The notes below the pieces were generated by a model. It was not told the DNA's origin. It saw nothing but the letters and a program-made list of their open reading frames with translations, and ran no database searches. This document shows positions 25,871 to 37,800 of a stretch of 64,000 nt of DNA, piece after piece. The stretch's first letter is position 1; the number at the start of each line of letters is the position of its first letter. Position numbers and translations under genes: made by a program. The stretch covers positions 2,332,501 through 2,396,500 of the forward strand of contig NC_051094.1 of the NCBI RefSeq assembly GCF_901709675.1, written 5' to 3'. The DNA comes from Syngnathus acus (lineage: Eukaryota > Chordata > Actinopteri > Syngnathiformes > Syngnathidae).

Positions 25871-27424
25871 GTGACTTTCCCCCTTCCGTGCATTACTGTT
25901 TCTGCCCTCTTTTTTATGTGGGCTATATTTCAAAGACTCCGCCTCTATGGCTCAGCAGCCTCTGCATCCCTTTTACCGGAGAATTCACCACGGAAGCGTC
26001 CGTCAGACCTTTTTGAGTGACGTTATTCGTGTCAAAGCGCTGATTGAAGGAGACACGTCGAGAAATGCTGTGCTAATGAAATCCTCTGACCCACATCCTT
26101 TAATGTTATCCAGTTCTCCAAAGACACAGAAAGGGCATTTATACAGGTAAACCATGGCTGGTCCCCGAAGTGAGAAGCATTCATTATTTACTACGAGACA
26201 CTTAGCACATAATGCACTGCTTGGAGCATACAAAACATAGAGCCTCCTCTGTGCTGACAAGACTATTGTTGTGTTTTATTTTATTTTTTCTGAACATGTA
26301 TGTTTCCATCCATACTGACAGATGAAAAAGAATATGTCTCCCTGAGGTTGAGAGGAACTGACAAAGGTAGAAAGTGGCGTGGTGAAGAGATGTCTTCTCT
26401 TCCTTGTGTGCCAGTTATATTTTTGACTTGCTTGGCAATTCATGTGCATCTTTTTTTTTTGCATCTTTTTGTGCTTCTCCTTTATTCTGCTGTAAAAAAA
26501 AAAAAAAAAAAAAGACACCTTCAGAAGTGCTTCCACCATGACTAAAGCGTCAAATAGAACTGAAGAAAAACAAGCCCAGTGTTTCTTATCCTGCAGCCAC
26601 CATGTTTCACCAAAGCTATGCTGCTTCTAGGATGTTATTGTTTTTCTCCATGAAACCATTTGGAATCACCTTTAGTCCAGATGGAGGTACTTGTAAAAAT
26701 CATTCAAACATCAAGAAGTCCAGTTACCTCAGTTGATTACCATGAATGAGAATCTACATAGACGTCATCCGTCAGCTGCTATCGGACGGTCTGCCACTTG
26801 ACTCGTCTGAATCGGCTGGCCTTCATCTTTTTTTGGAAATGGGCTGAGTTTGCCCGTGAATGGCCGAGGGAGCCTCCGCCTGCCAACCCTGAACACTTCT
26901 GTTTCTGTCAGCTAAGCATCAGAGGCATTTGCGGAAAAAAGAAAGCCTAGCCACAACACTTTTATACTGACTGAATTTCTGGGGAAATGAGGGCAGTCGC
27001 TTACTTATCATGTGCGGGGGAGTGACTTTCAGTATTTCAAGTTCACGACGAGATAAATCTGGTTTGAAGTGAACCTGCTAGGAAATGTTGAAGAGAAGGT
27101 AATCTAAATTGATGTTGCTCTGCATCAGCTGTTTGCAGACAAGGACGTTGGAGATATGGCATATGGTCATATTTACTGATTTTCTCCCGTGTTGTAAAAA
27201 GCGAGGCATTATATTTGCATTGGACCTAAGATTCCATAGTTTCAGAAAACAGAAGTAGCATAATGTTGCTTAGAGGGAAGTGGATGGCAGACTTGGTGAT
27301 GCGGGTGATCCAGTTGGAGGTCCAAAGCCAGGCGGGAATGTCAATTCCATAAGCGGTCTCACCCAAAATTAAGGCGTGATGGACCAAACGCTGTGGTTCG
27401 ATCACAACAAACTGATGAATAACT
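25871..27424. other. putative intron, non-coding
   Basis: No gene can be supported. It has A and T homopolymers near 26450 and 26492-26512, and a non-repetitive patch at 26860-26960. The minus-strand frame at 27226-27440 has a mildly protein-like composition but runs into the hAT fragment and matches no family I know. Confidence 0.4.
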
Positions 27425-27614
27425 AGCTTTGAAATCAGAGTCGAGTAAAAACTGGTCAAACATTTAAAAAAAAATGAATTGTCATAGAAATTGCTAGCAA
27501 TATCTGTAGTTTTCAAAAGTGACAACAACTTCGATCCATAATTTGTCTTCGCGGGCCACATAAAATGATGTGACGGGCCGTATCTGGCCCCCGGGCCTTG
27601 AGTTTGACACCTAT
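27425..27614 (-). mobile_element. hAT-type MITE fragment (family A, copy 2)
   Basis: Read on the minus strand it begins CATAGGTGTCAAACTCAAGG and proceeds through CCAGATACGGCCCG and CACATCATTTTATGTGGCCC, matching the copies at 18934 and 60236. Similarity fades near 27425, where this copy appears truncated or passes into other sequence. Its terminus directly abuts the TTCTAGAG target duplication of the next element. Confidence 0.75.
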
Positions 27615-27615
27615 G

Positions 27616-27623
27616 TTCTAGAG
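27616..27623. repeat. left 8-bp target-site duplication
   Basis: TTCTAGAG, identical to 28699-28706 on the other side of the element. Confidence 0.9.
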
Positions 27624-28698
27624 CAGGGGTGGGCAAACTTTTTGACTCGCGGGCCGAACTGGGTTCTAAATTTGGACCGGAGGGCCGAACCAGGAGCAGA
27701 TGGACGTAGTGTTTGTGTGAAGTAATATAAGCGACCTGTAAAGGTCATTGCATAAAAGATTTTGGCCTTTAGTAGGTAGTAAAGCATGGATATTCCAAAG
27801 AAGTTTTTTGAAAACAAATGCATTTATTAACAGCATTAAAAAAAAAAAAAAAAATTCACTAAAAAACTGCTATCAGTGATTCTCATAAAATACGACACTG
27901 TTATTATGAATAACAGTCTCCATCACTTCAGTGCCTGCAGGTCAGATTAATGAAAGATGTTTATCTTATGAGATCACATCAAACCGCAAACATTCTGACC
28001 AAATACATCATCTTGAAGAATCGGTGAAAGCATACATCCAAATAAAGTAATCAAAACGGCAACACGGTGAGGGGTATCTGAAAATCAGAGCAGAGTTTTA
28101 ACTCACAAACACCTGGTAACAGAGGTGAGGAGTAAAATTTGTTGTGGCAATTCTTAGGAGAGATCCGAGGTGTTGGTCCGTTTACCTCGATCTGTGACGG
28201 GTTGATGTTGATGCTCATGTGGCTGAACGTCACGTCGCGTACGTCGAGCCAAATTGGCCACTCTTTTTGAAACACTCGGCACTGTGTCCACCTTGCTTTT
28301 CCTTGGGCGACTCATTTTAATAGAAGGATTCCAGGGGAAGGTTTGTGGGTGGCTTTAGCGTAAAACTGTATCTGAAAGCTCAGCGCGCGAATTACAAGAA
28401 TGCTGTCGTCACAGCCCACGCTCTAAATTCGGGACTGATACAAATAGAGCGCGAGTGCGCCATGTCCGTACTACTGAGTACGTACACGCACTTGTGAGTG
28501 TGCACCGAGCGTTCTGACACGGCTTCCGGTAGTAAATGTGCAGGCGAGCGGTTCCCCATCTACTGGGGAAACGCAGTCATTGCAGGCAAAATGACAAAAA
28601 AAAAGGTTTCATAATACAATTTATTCAGGGTTGGCGGGCCGGATTAAACGGTCCCGTGGGCCGGATGTGGCCCGCGGGCCGTAGTTTGCCCACCCCTG
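27624..28698 (-). mobile_element. non-autonomous hAT transposon, 1,075 bp, with intact ends
   Basis: Both ends carry the same 16-bp terminal inverted repeat CAGGGGTGGGCAAACT, and the element is flanked by perfect 8-bp direct repeats TTCTAGAG (27616-27623 and 28699-28706). An 8-bp duplication with a central CTAG and CAG...CTG ends is characteristic of hAT elements. Subterminal sequence is rich in GGGCCG and CGGGCC words. On the minus strand, ATG at 28313-28315 starts a short frame containing KVDT; after a frame break, CRVFQ follows. This resembles the start of GTF2IRD2/Charlie-type hAT transposases, so the element probably derives from an autonomous parent by deletion. No full transposase remains. 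Perfect ends and duplications suggest fairly recent movement. Confidence 0.9.
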
Positions 28699-28706
28699 TT
28701 CTAGAG
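28699..28706. repeat. right 8-bp target-site duplication
   Basis: TTCTAGAG, identical to 27616-27623. Confidence 0.9.
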
Positions 28707-29245
28707 GATATCATGTAAGACAATACATGTGAGAAGTGCAGCGGGAAGAAAGAGAGAAAAGTGAGGTGGGGGTGCGGAAGGGGGCTAATGTCCGCCGCTA
28801 TTGTTGGCCTTCAAGTTGACTGGGACCTCACAGCTCATGAAGGCCTTTCATTGGAGGATCTTACTGTGAACCGCGACGTAAGTCGACTAGTTCTTCCCCT
28901 CCAGACAGAATAATACACACATTGCATTCACAGTCACGGTTGACATGAGTCTCAGGTAGCGTCGAAAAGGGGCGGAGCATGTTTAAGAACTTTCTGTGGC
29001 AAGTTTAGCTGAGGCAAATTCAACTTTACCATATACAACATATATACAAAGCACGTTTTTTTTTCCTGAAGTTGACTATTGATGATTTTTTTTTCAAATG
29101 AATTTTTCCTGTCATGAGTTTTCCGTGCTAGCATAGGTTAGCGGTGCGCTCGGAAGTTTGGTTGTGTGTGCTGTGTTGGTTTATGTTCTAATACAAATGA
29201 TCAATCCAGAATTTATTCAAATTTTTTCCCATTTGTCTGTTTCAG

Positions 29246-29460
29246 GTGTGCCCCTTTCTGCACAACAACTGGAAGAGAAGACGTCATCTGTGCTTTTTTT
29301 TTATATCAATTTCAGCTTCTTGTAAATGATTGCACAACATATTGTGAACCTGTGCTGATGAGAATCACTGTACCGCTGTTTATATTTTCATTAAGAAATT
29401 AGGTCAAATTGACTGTTTGTCTGTTGACGGCAAAATAAAAGCACTTTACAAGCCAGAGAT
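29246..29460 (+). ncRNA. candidate terminal exon with poly-A signal
   Basis: It begins after a strong acceptor (TTTGTCTGTTTCAG ending at 29245). AATAAA lies at 29434-29439, followed by a GT/T-rich stretch typical of a cleavage region. The 3' end near 29455-29460 is estimated. It is in the same orientation as mir-9 and the upstream candidate exons, and completes the model of a spliced, polyadenylated host RNA. An open frame entering from the acceptor ends at TAG 29400-29402; spliced to 25798-25870 it gives 74 codons. I recognise no domain. Confidence 0.55.
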
Positions 29461-31760
29461 GTTTCCTTGAGTCTTCAAGAACAAGGAGCTTGACATCATC
29501 GGGTCCCGTTTGCTGATGACGGGGAGCACGCACGCTGATAAAAGGCTGCGGGGTTGATCAAAGCATCCGCATCAAACTGATGCCTGACACTTTGGGGTTT
29601 ATCTGACGGGGAAAACTCATAAAACATTTCCCAGCCTGCTTGTGCACAATAAATCCTCCGCCTTGTAAATCAAATGTACCTACGTGTGCAATATGAGCAA
29701 CAGCATCTGAATATTTTCTTCTTGTGTCTCCAATCACATGCATATATATATATTTCATTGCATTTCTTGTATTTCCTTTGTGTTTTTTGGGAAGGGAAAA
29801 AAAAGTATGACGCGATCCAATCTAAGAAGATCAAAAGTAGGTTTGAGAAATTGTTTCATATGAGAAAGGTGCATAATTTTTCCTGCTCTTCTCTCCATTC
29901 ATCTTCATGTGCCTCTTCATTTCCCCTCTCCTTTCCCGAACCATATTATTCTCCCCGTCGCTTTCTACTTAACATTAATCCTCGCTATCATTCTCTCTCC
30001 TTCTTGGCCCAACTTCATTTCCTTTTGCGACATCACTCCTCCCTTCTTCTTTCTCTCCCTCCCTCCCTCCCTCACTTGTGTTGCTCTCCCTCTCAGATGT
30101 CACATCAGACGCGCTTGTCTTCCGCTTGCCCTGTCATCACATTTTTCACACAGCCTCATCCCTTAATTGGGCCTGGATCATCATATCGTGTTGAATAGCG
30201 AATCGCAAGCAAGGGATGAAAGATGGCCTCCACCTATAGCGCCCCCCCCCCCTTCCCCCACATGCAGTCAGGATCACACAAACAAGCGCGGCGGTGGCCG
30301 AATGGCGCCGCCTGAGCACATTTTTACACCTTGTGTTTACACTACAGATGTCAATGGCATGACAGGTGAGATGTTGTGTGTGTGTGTGGGTGTGTGTGTT
30401 CCCGCAGTGTCCAATGATGTTTGGCGGCTTGTGTGATGAGACAAAGGATGCCCCCGAGCCAGCAGTCGGATCTTCGGCTAACAGGCAAACACACAAAAAA
30501 AAAAGAAAAATCCAGCAAAAGGAGTCCTGAGGGTTTTAGCAATCATGAGATGGATAAAAACTGATATATTTTGCTGTTTAATTCAAATTCCACAAACACG
30601 ATATTAATTTGAACTAAAGGGGGGCTGCATAATACATATTATTAGTTGGTTTTTTTTACCTGATTTTTTTCTTTAATGTTCTTGTGCCTAGAGATATCGA
30701 CTGATTAATTTTTTTCCCCCACACTGAAAAATGTTTTTGAATTTGTTCAATTTTATTTTGTCTAGCGGTTGCACAAAATAAAAATATCAGAATCCAGATA
30801 TATTTTTAAGTCGACTATACAAAATGTATCTGGATTAAGATGCTTTCCGTTTTGTGCAACCATTTGACCAACAAAAATTGCGTAAACGCAACACACCTTT
30901 TTTTTCCAGTTGACCGAACAGAACTTCCTTGGATACCACAAACTATTTCCCAAGTTGTGGAAAGGTGCTTCCATGTTTTGCAAAAAGATTTATGTTGTCT
31001 GTGTGAATGTTAGTGTGCTAGCAAGTGTGAACATACATGTTTTCGTGGCCAGTGATTGATTTTCAAGTGTTGAATGTTGACTGAATGTTGGGCTAACCCG
31101 AGAGGAAGGGAGGGATGACACCTCGCCGGCTTCTCCATCTCACTGTCCACTCTCGACCTCTGCCCTTTCTCATTCCAGCTTCCATCCACTTTCAATATCA
31201 GTCCCCCCCCCCCCCCCCCCCCCCCATAATGGCTTTATTGATAGGAAACATTGATATCTATTGCTGTCTGAAATGAGCCGCTGTCTTGCCACTAGTGGCT
31301 GGTCATTCCTTATGCGGGTCAATAAAAGACAGACATGCTTGGTAATTTACTGAGAGGGTAACTCGCAGCTGCTGTAGCCTATATACAACTGAGATGGAGA
31401 TACATATTGTGTCAAACACGTCTAGATACAAAGTGGAGGAAGCAGGAGTGATGGGGAATGGAAGCGTGTTGTGGAACAGCAAAGCTTTTCAATTTTGCTT
31501 AAATAGAATCACTTTTTGTGCTGGCTCTCCAATCTGTAGAGTCAGCAATCACTTGTATGTGTATATTTGCACATATATGCAATGGAGTGGGAGATAAAGC
31601 CAGCATGCACAGCTGCAAATGGATCAATTTGTGCTCCATTTGCTGTTCTGTGAGATTTCTGAAGGCACTTTGGGAAGTAAATAGAGGAGATCACGGTCTC
31701 CTATAGGGCACTCTCAGGAATACTTCAAAATTTCACTTCATATATGGAGCAAGCATGGCC
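29461..31760. other. intergenic, low-complexity, no gene seen
   Basis: It holds a pyrimidine-rich tract at 29880-30100 that makes a long open frame by composition only, a C run at 30241-30252 and a 23-bp C run at 31203-31225. I see no coding or RNA gene. Confidence 0.5.
31203..31225 (+). repeat. poly-C homopolymer
   Basis: A run of 23 C; the true length may differ because such runs are error-prone in sequencing. Confidence 0.9.
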
Positions 31761-31763
31761 AAC

Positions 31764-32250
31764 TTAAAGGGGAAGTCAACCCCAAAGTTTTCTTTACAAT
31801 AATATCTTGTATGTGTGTGTCCGCACTAGTTTAGACATGTCAGATTAATTTTGCATTTGTGGAATATATAATAAGCAGCAAAACTCGTTTTTTATCTATC
31901 TCAGGGGCGGCCATTTTGACACTTACTGTTGACCGGAAATGACATCACAGTTGGTCGCAACCAATCACGGCTCAGCTTCAGAAAATGGCCGAGGATCACA
32001 CACTTCTTAACCAGATGTAGGCTATGACAAAATGTTACATTTGGATAAAATACGTGCATAAGTGCAAAATTTTTCACACAAAAAAAAAATCAGGATGACT
32101 GTGCAGCTTTTATGCAATGTCCACTTTAACTTTTTTGAAATTTCTGTTTGGTGGTATCCTGTTAAATTTGTTTCATGAGCTCCTTGGCTCAATAAAGATT
32201 GGTGGTCTGTTTTTTAAGGGAGCACAATGGCCGCCAAATGACATTTTGAA
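31764..32250 (+). mobile_element. teleost interspersed repeat fragment
   Basis: It starts TTAAAGGGGAAGTCAACCCC and continues with CTTTACAATAATAT, GGGCGGCCATTTTGACACTT and GAAATGACATCACAG. I recognise this as a very common short interspersed sequence in percomorph fish genomes. It begins at a TTAA, which would suit a TTAA-specific DNA transposon, but the matching far end is not evident, so the class is uncertain. The right boundary is approximate. Confidence 0.6.
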
Positions 32251-35200
32251 TACATGCCTCGATACCACCTGCCATATTTTAATATAGAAATTCGAATGGA
32301 TGACAATATCCTACAATGAAAGAAAGTCTGATGGAGTCGAAGAAAAGCCCCTAGACTGCGGTGAACGACAGTAAGTCAGCTCAGCTGTGCAAACTTGACA
32401 TTTGGACGGTTGAAGTGCATCATCAACCCGCTCCTCATCATGACGACTGAGGGGGAACAAAACAGAAGCCATGTTCCTCTGTGCTCCGCCATTAGCGATG
32501 CGGTGTCAGCCGCTCCCGAGGCCCCGGCTTTGTTTTCCCATCATGGCCTCGCCGCCGCCTGCTTGGTTTAGACAAGCTGTGTTCTTCTTCAGCCTTTCAA
32601 TTATACCATGCCCCGCAGCAGCTCCCCCCCCCCGCCTGACACCACATCAGCCGAGATGGGAGCTGAGAGTGGGAGGAGTGATTGAATTTGGTGTTTGGTG
32701 GAGGGGTGTGGTTCTCTTCCTGCGTATTGGCATTGTGGATGGCTGCTTTTAAGCACTCCCGACCAGATATTCGTTGTATGTTAAAAGAATTCTTTGGAAT
32801 GTCAAATAGAAGACATCTGAAGGAAGTGTTTCAGGAAATTATTGCACATTGTTACTCTATGTTTTTTAGAGTACCGGTACATCCCTTGCGTATTTTCCTG
32901 AGCATTTATTTTTTCGACAGAACTGAGAACCGGTAGAGATTGTGCAGATTATTTGTGTAGTGGATGAGTTGACTCGTCTGCAAGAGGGTTCTAATAGATT
33001 TGGATTCTTCATTAAAGTTAGTTTTTATTTCATTTTGACTTTTATTAAAAAAAGGAAATTCAGTTGGGGAGTTTTAATTTTTTTTTAGAGGTAGATTGTT
33101 TGGTTTGTATTAGCTTTAGTATTATCGGTATTGTTATTTTAAATATATTGCATACAGTGCCCAGATTCCGTGACCAAATGTGTCGCTAGCTTTTTCTAGT
33201 TCAATCATCGTAAAAGATTCATACGTACCAGCCATCGCTTGAAAGTGGCTCAGGATTTTTGCTCAGCCAAATTGATCCTGTCGCAGGTAGGGAACATCTG
33301 TGTTGAGGTGGTAACAGTGACAGTATTTCATTATCAATTCTCTACACTTTGCTGCTGCAAAAAAATAAAAAATATCGATGTCCCATTGTCTAATCCGTGT
33401 GTCTCCCCAATTCCTTCATCCCAGACACAGGTCAAGTTTTCTATTGAGAGTGTGCACAGAGGCTGAAATCCCAGAACCACCAAAGCAGAGCGTCTAGACA
33501 AGGCCCCTCACTCCTGACCCCTGTTAGCCCCCCGATTACCAAGGGCCCTTTGTTTGCATGTTGATCAATTCTGTTTCCTGTCATTGTAGATGTAGCAAAC
33601 ACGCTAATATCCAAACTTGTTGGACTCGACTTGGACGACAAATACCCAAGTGACTCAAGTGGGTAAGCCATTTTACAAACATGAAATGAATACTCCAGCA
33701 AAAGTAAAAAACAGAACAAAAACTCTTATGGATATCACTTGGGAACAGTTTTCATTGTATTTCATCTGATAAATTGTTTTCTTTCAATATTTAATGCTGG
33801 TTAACCAAGTGTGGAATTGTCTTTGTTTAGGTGATTAATGCGTGGAGTTGACTTTGGGCCCAGCGTTCCCACACATTGACTTCATGTCTGCATTGATGTT
33901 TTGGGGTGGGGGCGTCTGGTGATTTGGGCATGAATTATCATCTAGTCACACAGCATAAATTAACGAACAAACTCAGACGATGTATACAAGAGCGGTCAAT
34001 GCTAACTTATGGCTAGATGTTATGCTAATTAGCCTGTGTTTGCACAGCACATCTGTGCCTTTTTTATACAAAGACCACAGAAGTTTTTTTCTTCCATTTT
34101 AAAAATTGGTCTCCTCCATTGACGTTGTCTCGTTTCGGATAATACATTCAATGTAGCTTAGTTTTTACAGTTTTACGCATTGGACATGATGGAAGTAAGC
34201 TAGCTGCTGGCCATTGCCGCTCATCACAGTATATTTTTTTGTAGGGCATTTAGTGTTGGAGATTGGATGCATACATTTTTTTATTCATTTAAATTTTAAG
34301 TTATGACACACACACACGTGGAGGAGAAAACTGACGCAAAATCGGAGTTTTTTTTTTTTTTAACAATTCAACTCGTCCGGCCCCCTTGACATGAAATTAG
34401 GCCGTATGTGGCCCCCTACACAACAACGTGTTAAAGATTGTCTGTTTGTGTCAGACGGTGTCTCGTTTCATCGTGGAGTCAGCGTAAATATGTGCCGCCA
34501 TGCTTAAACAATGATGGCGGTGTACTGCAGCTGCCCGTCTCGTCTCGTTCAATGAAGGGGGGCGGGGGGGGTTCCGGAGCGGGAAGGCGGATAGGCGCTG
34601 AGAGATGGTGAAATACTATATTAAATTACCCTGATTAACAATTTAGCCACGATCACGCAAAGCATGTGTGTATGGGGGTGCCCGTGGAGAGGCCCACGGA
34701 CCATTCATCCCCACAGCGCCAAGGTCGAAAGGTGCCCCAAGTTCACAGGCTCGGGTCCTTTGTTATGTTAATTGACGTGGCCAAATCAGCTGCCAGACAC
34801 AAGAACTTGCCTGAGAACTTTCAGGCAGTCGTCATTCCGCTGTTCATCTTAGCACCCCCAGCCAATACACAAACAATCCCCCTTGACACATTCCGTGCAC
34901 AATCCAGCATTTTTTTTTATGCAGAAAAAAGGGTGGGGCAACGTGGGTGTTGGGACTGGTTGTTCTTTTAAGACCTGCCGCAATAGCTTCATATTTGAAA
35001 TTTACACTGTAGTCCAGAATGTGCAAATATTGTCAAAACAAAGAATCTCTTTCATATTATATTTATTTTGAGATTATTTATATTACATATTATTATTGAT
35101 ATAATCTTGTATTGATGTCTTAAATGAATTAAATTATTAAAATGTCTTGATATGTTGGATATTTACTTTGAAAATGTAAATGAATCGTAATTATGCAACC

Positions 35201-37520
35201 AATTTTATGATCAAATATAAGGGGAAATTCTGTCAATGTCTTTGCAAGTGTATACAGGAAAAAGGGGGTGCGTTTTTTTAAGACATGCGGCTCCATTTTG
35301 TTTGAAACATACGATCGTTGTGCATTTGTTTAGTATTTATTTGAAAAAAAATTACTTATTTTCATGAAATACCTGCACATATTACAAAATTTCAATTCTA
35401 ATAAAATGATTAAAATACATTTAAAAATGGCTAGCCTGCCTTTCACCAAATATCAGCTAGAATAAAGCACACACAGGCTATGCCAAATACAAAATGGAGG
35501 ATGTCAATGTCATTGTGGTAGCATAAATAGTTCAGCAAAATGCAATTTTGAAAAATCTACACGTGTAACTTTGCTGCGTCTCGAGGGAGGAACAATCAAT
35601 ACACATTAACGAGTGTGTTGATAAGACGTGTACTTGAGGTCAAGGGTCAAATTCTGGTCAAACACCCTTGACAAGAGGTCAAAGTCTTTAACTTAAGTGT
35701 GCCTTTGGTTAATTGTCCCCAGCAATATTTACTGAATTATTTTAAAACATTAAAAATGTGTCAAATATCAGATCATCATTTACCCAGAAAAAAACTATGC
35801 AAATTTGATTTTGGTTTCAAATTTTTATTCCTTTTGTTTTGTTTGTTTGGAGGTAGCAAGAGTGTATTTGAAGTATTCATGCACATAAAAGCATACAAAA
35901 CTGCAAAGCTACTTTAGAATTAACATCAATACATAAACAAATATACATATCTATACAAGAATAACAATAACATGCAATATAATTATGTACCACTGTCTGG
36001 ATGACACATTGCGGACAGCCAAGTCGTCCCGAGTTGTAGGCGTCAATGAATAACTTCTCTTGTCTCATTCATTTCCGCTCAAGACAAAAGAAAATTTCCC
36101 ATCAATGCAAATGAGAACCCGAGAAGCCTCATTTGACTCTCCGAAAAAGAAGGGAGGAAGAAAAAAAAATCTCAGGTTGTGTTTGTCACACATGGCAACA
36201 TATGCTCCGTGTTAACACAGCACAGTCAGTCACATCCTTTAGATTTTTAGTCTGCAGTCACCAAAGCGTCTTCACACTCACGCCGCCACAAGAGAAAATA
36301 AGGACGCTTCTAATTCTCCCAGCATAATTGCCTGATTATAATGAGCTTCTCTCTCTCCCCCTATCTAGCTCGGCCTTTATTTCTCTGTGCACACACACAC
36401 ACACACACTGGCACACACACTGTATCCCATTTGTATTATAAATCAGTTTTGATATGAATAGGGAAAATATGCATTCATATATCATGACGTTGAGTTGGCG
36501 CTGGATAAAACGTAGCGTGTACAATAAATCGTCTATACATTAAAATGACTACGCTGACATGAAAATGAATGCTCAAACTAATCTTTTGATAATGTGGCGC
36601 TTTGCAAACATTACACTGACAAATGGGAAGCTAATGCAATGTCATGACGATATACATGTTAGATCGGTAACAAATAAAGACAATTGTTTTTCTAAATGTA
36701 AGAAATATATCGGTGCACGTGTGAGATCAAATATTGCGTATGAAGAAAATGTTTGCCTGACATTTTACAATAAGGTTGTATTTGGTGCTAAATGTGAAAA
36801 CAAGGGAAGGATTTACTATATTTTAGATTCAGATTAGTTTTGTCTTATGTGAGGTCGTAATGTGACCTAGTATCAGACCATACACAAAGTTATCGAGTAG
36901 TCGTCATTTAACCTGCAGTGTTCTTTCACTTTGACGGCACTGTCATGGTCGTCATGTTCCACTGGGATTCGCTCTTCCGTCGCCCTAAAGCTATCTAAGC
37001 TCAAATGCAGGCTAAATGAGCAGGCCCACTCATGAATGCACTTGTTTAATTACAATCCCTGATGGAAAAACCACTGAGGGAGAAGTCTGATGTGGGGGCG
37101 GACAATAAAAACGAAGCCCTTTATAATTCAAATATTGACACACAAGCCACTTCATTAGGCACACCTCAAAAATAACATTCAAGAGCTTCGTTAAATGATA
37201 TCATATATAATGCTCAGGTTTGATTGAGTGTATTCATTGAATAGAATATTTAATAGTTGTAGTTGATAGTGACAAAAATACAAAGTTGTCTGCTCAACGA
37301 AAATGCAGTGCGGTTACACGTCCATTCTTAACGACAACCCTAATAAACAAAATAGTAAAATGACTATCTACAGTATCAAAAAGGAACATTTTCAAATGAT
37401 GAATGTAGGAACAAATGAGAACTTGAACTAAACTGAATTAGATCCTCGAGCAGGTGTATATGATAAATGCGTCTGGAAATGTAATTGATCAAATAATCAT
37501 TTTCCTTTCTTCATTCCCCA
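32251..37520. other. intergenic region, no gene seen
   Basis: No gene can be supported. A decayed hAT-like GGCC-rich fragment lies near 34370-34430. The block at 34480-34560 is non-repetitive with AACAATGATGGCGG (a SOX-like word) and a CAGCTG E-box. At 37139-37180 a short piece (GCCACTTCATTAGGCACACC) resembles the 235-bp satellite unit at 48-50 kb. Confidence 0.5.
34370..34430. mobile_element. decayed hAT-like terminus fragment
   Basis: Words such as CGTCCGGCCCCC and GGCCGTATGTGGCCCC resemble the subterminal parts of the other hAT fragments in this window. It is too short and diverged to assign. Confidence 0.35.
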
Positions 37521-37521
37521 G

Positions 37522-37800
37522 CGCAAAAAGTGTTTTGGATGTGCTTGAAGACTACATCTTGGAGCAAATGAGAGAAACATGATTTCATAATTAATATGAA
37601 TCCCTTCCCAATTTTCACATCTTGAATTCATGCACTTTTATTTCCAGTCATCCAAACGCCTGTTTTAAATGCCACAATGGCCAATTCGAGCAAAAAGCTT
37701 CTCTGCCTTCTGTAAAAGGGCCGTGTGCTGCAAATAAATTATTCAGTGGTATTTGCATTTGCATTGTAATTTGCATTCGTGTACAGTAGATTACACAGAC
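37522..37800. promoter_or_regulatory. candidate enhancer with three octamer sites
   Basis: Three perfect ATTTGCAT octamers lie at 37751-37758, 37757-37764 and 37769-37776, offset by 6 and 12 bp. They sit in a non-repetitive block with homeodomain-type AATTATTC and ATGCCACAATGG words. Octamers are bound by POU factors (POU3F/OCT), which act in neural progenitors where miR-9 is expressed. A strong acceptor-like sequence (CTTCATTCCCCAG) ends at 37521, so part of it could instead be an exon. The regulatory role is inference. Confidence 0.4.

Noticed and set aside
27226-27440. Minus-strand coding exon
   Set aside because: The composition is mildly protein-like (WLWTSNWITRITKSAIHF), but there is no known family, and the frame continues into a transposon fragment.
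30349-30366. 18-bp microexon between CTACAG and GTGAGA
   Set aside because: Splice words fit, but such a short segment is expected by chance and nothing ties it to a transcript.
37522-37740. Terminal exon after the strong acceptor at 37521
   Set aside because: The AATAAA near 37732 overlaps the octamer block and no upstream partner was found; kept only as a regulatory candidate.
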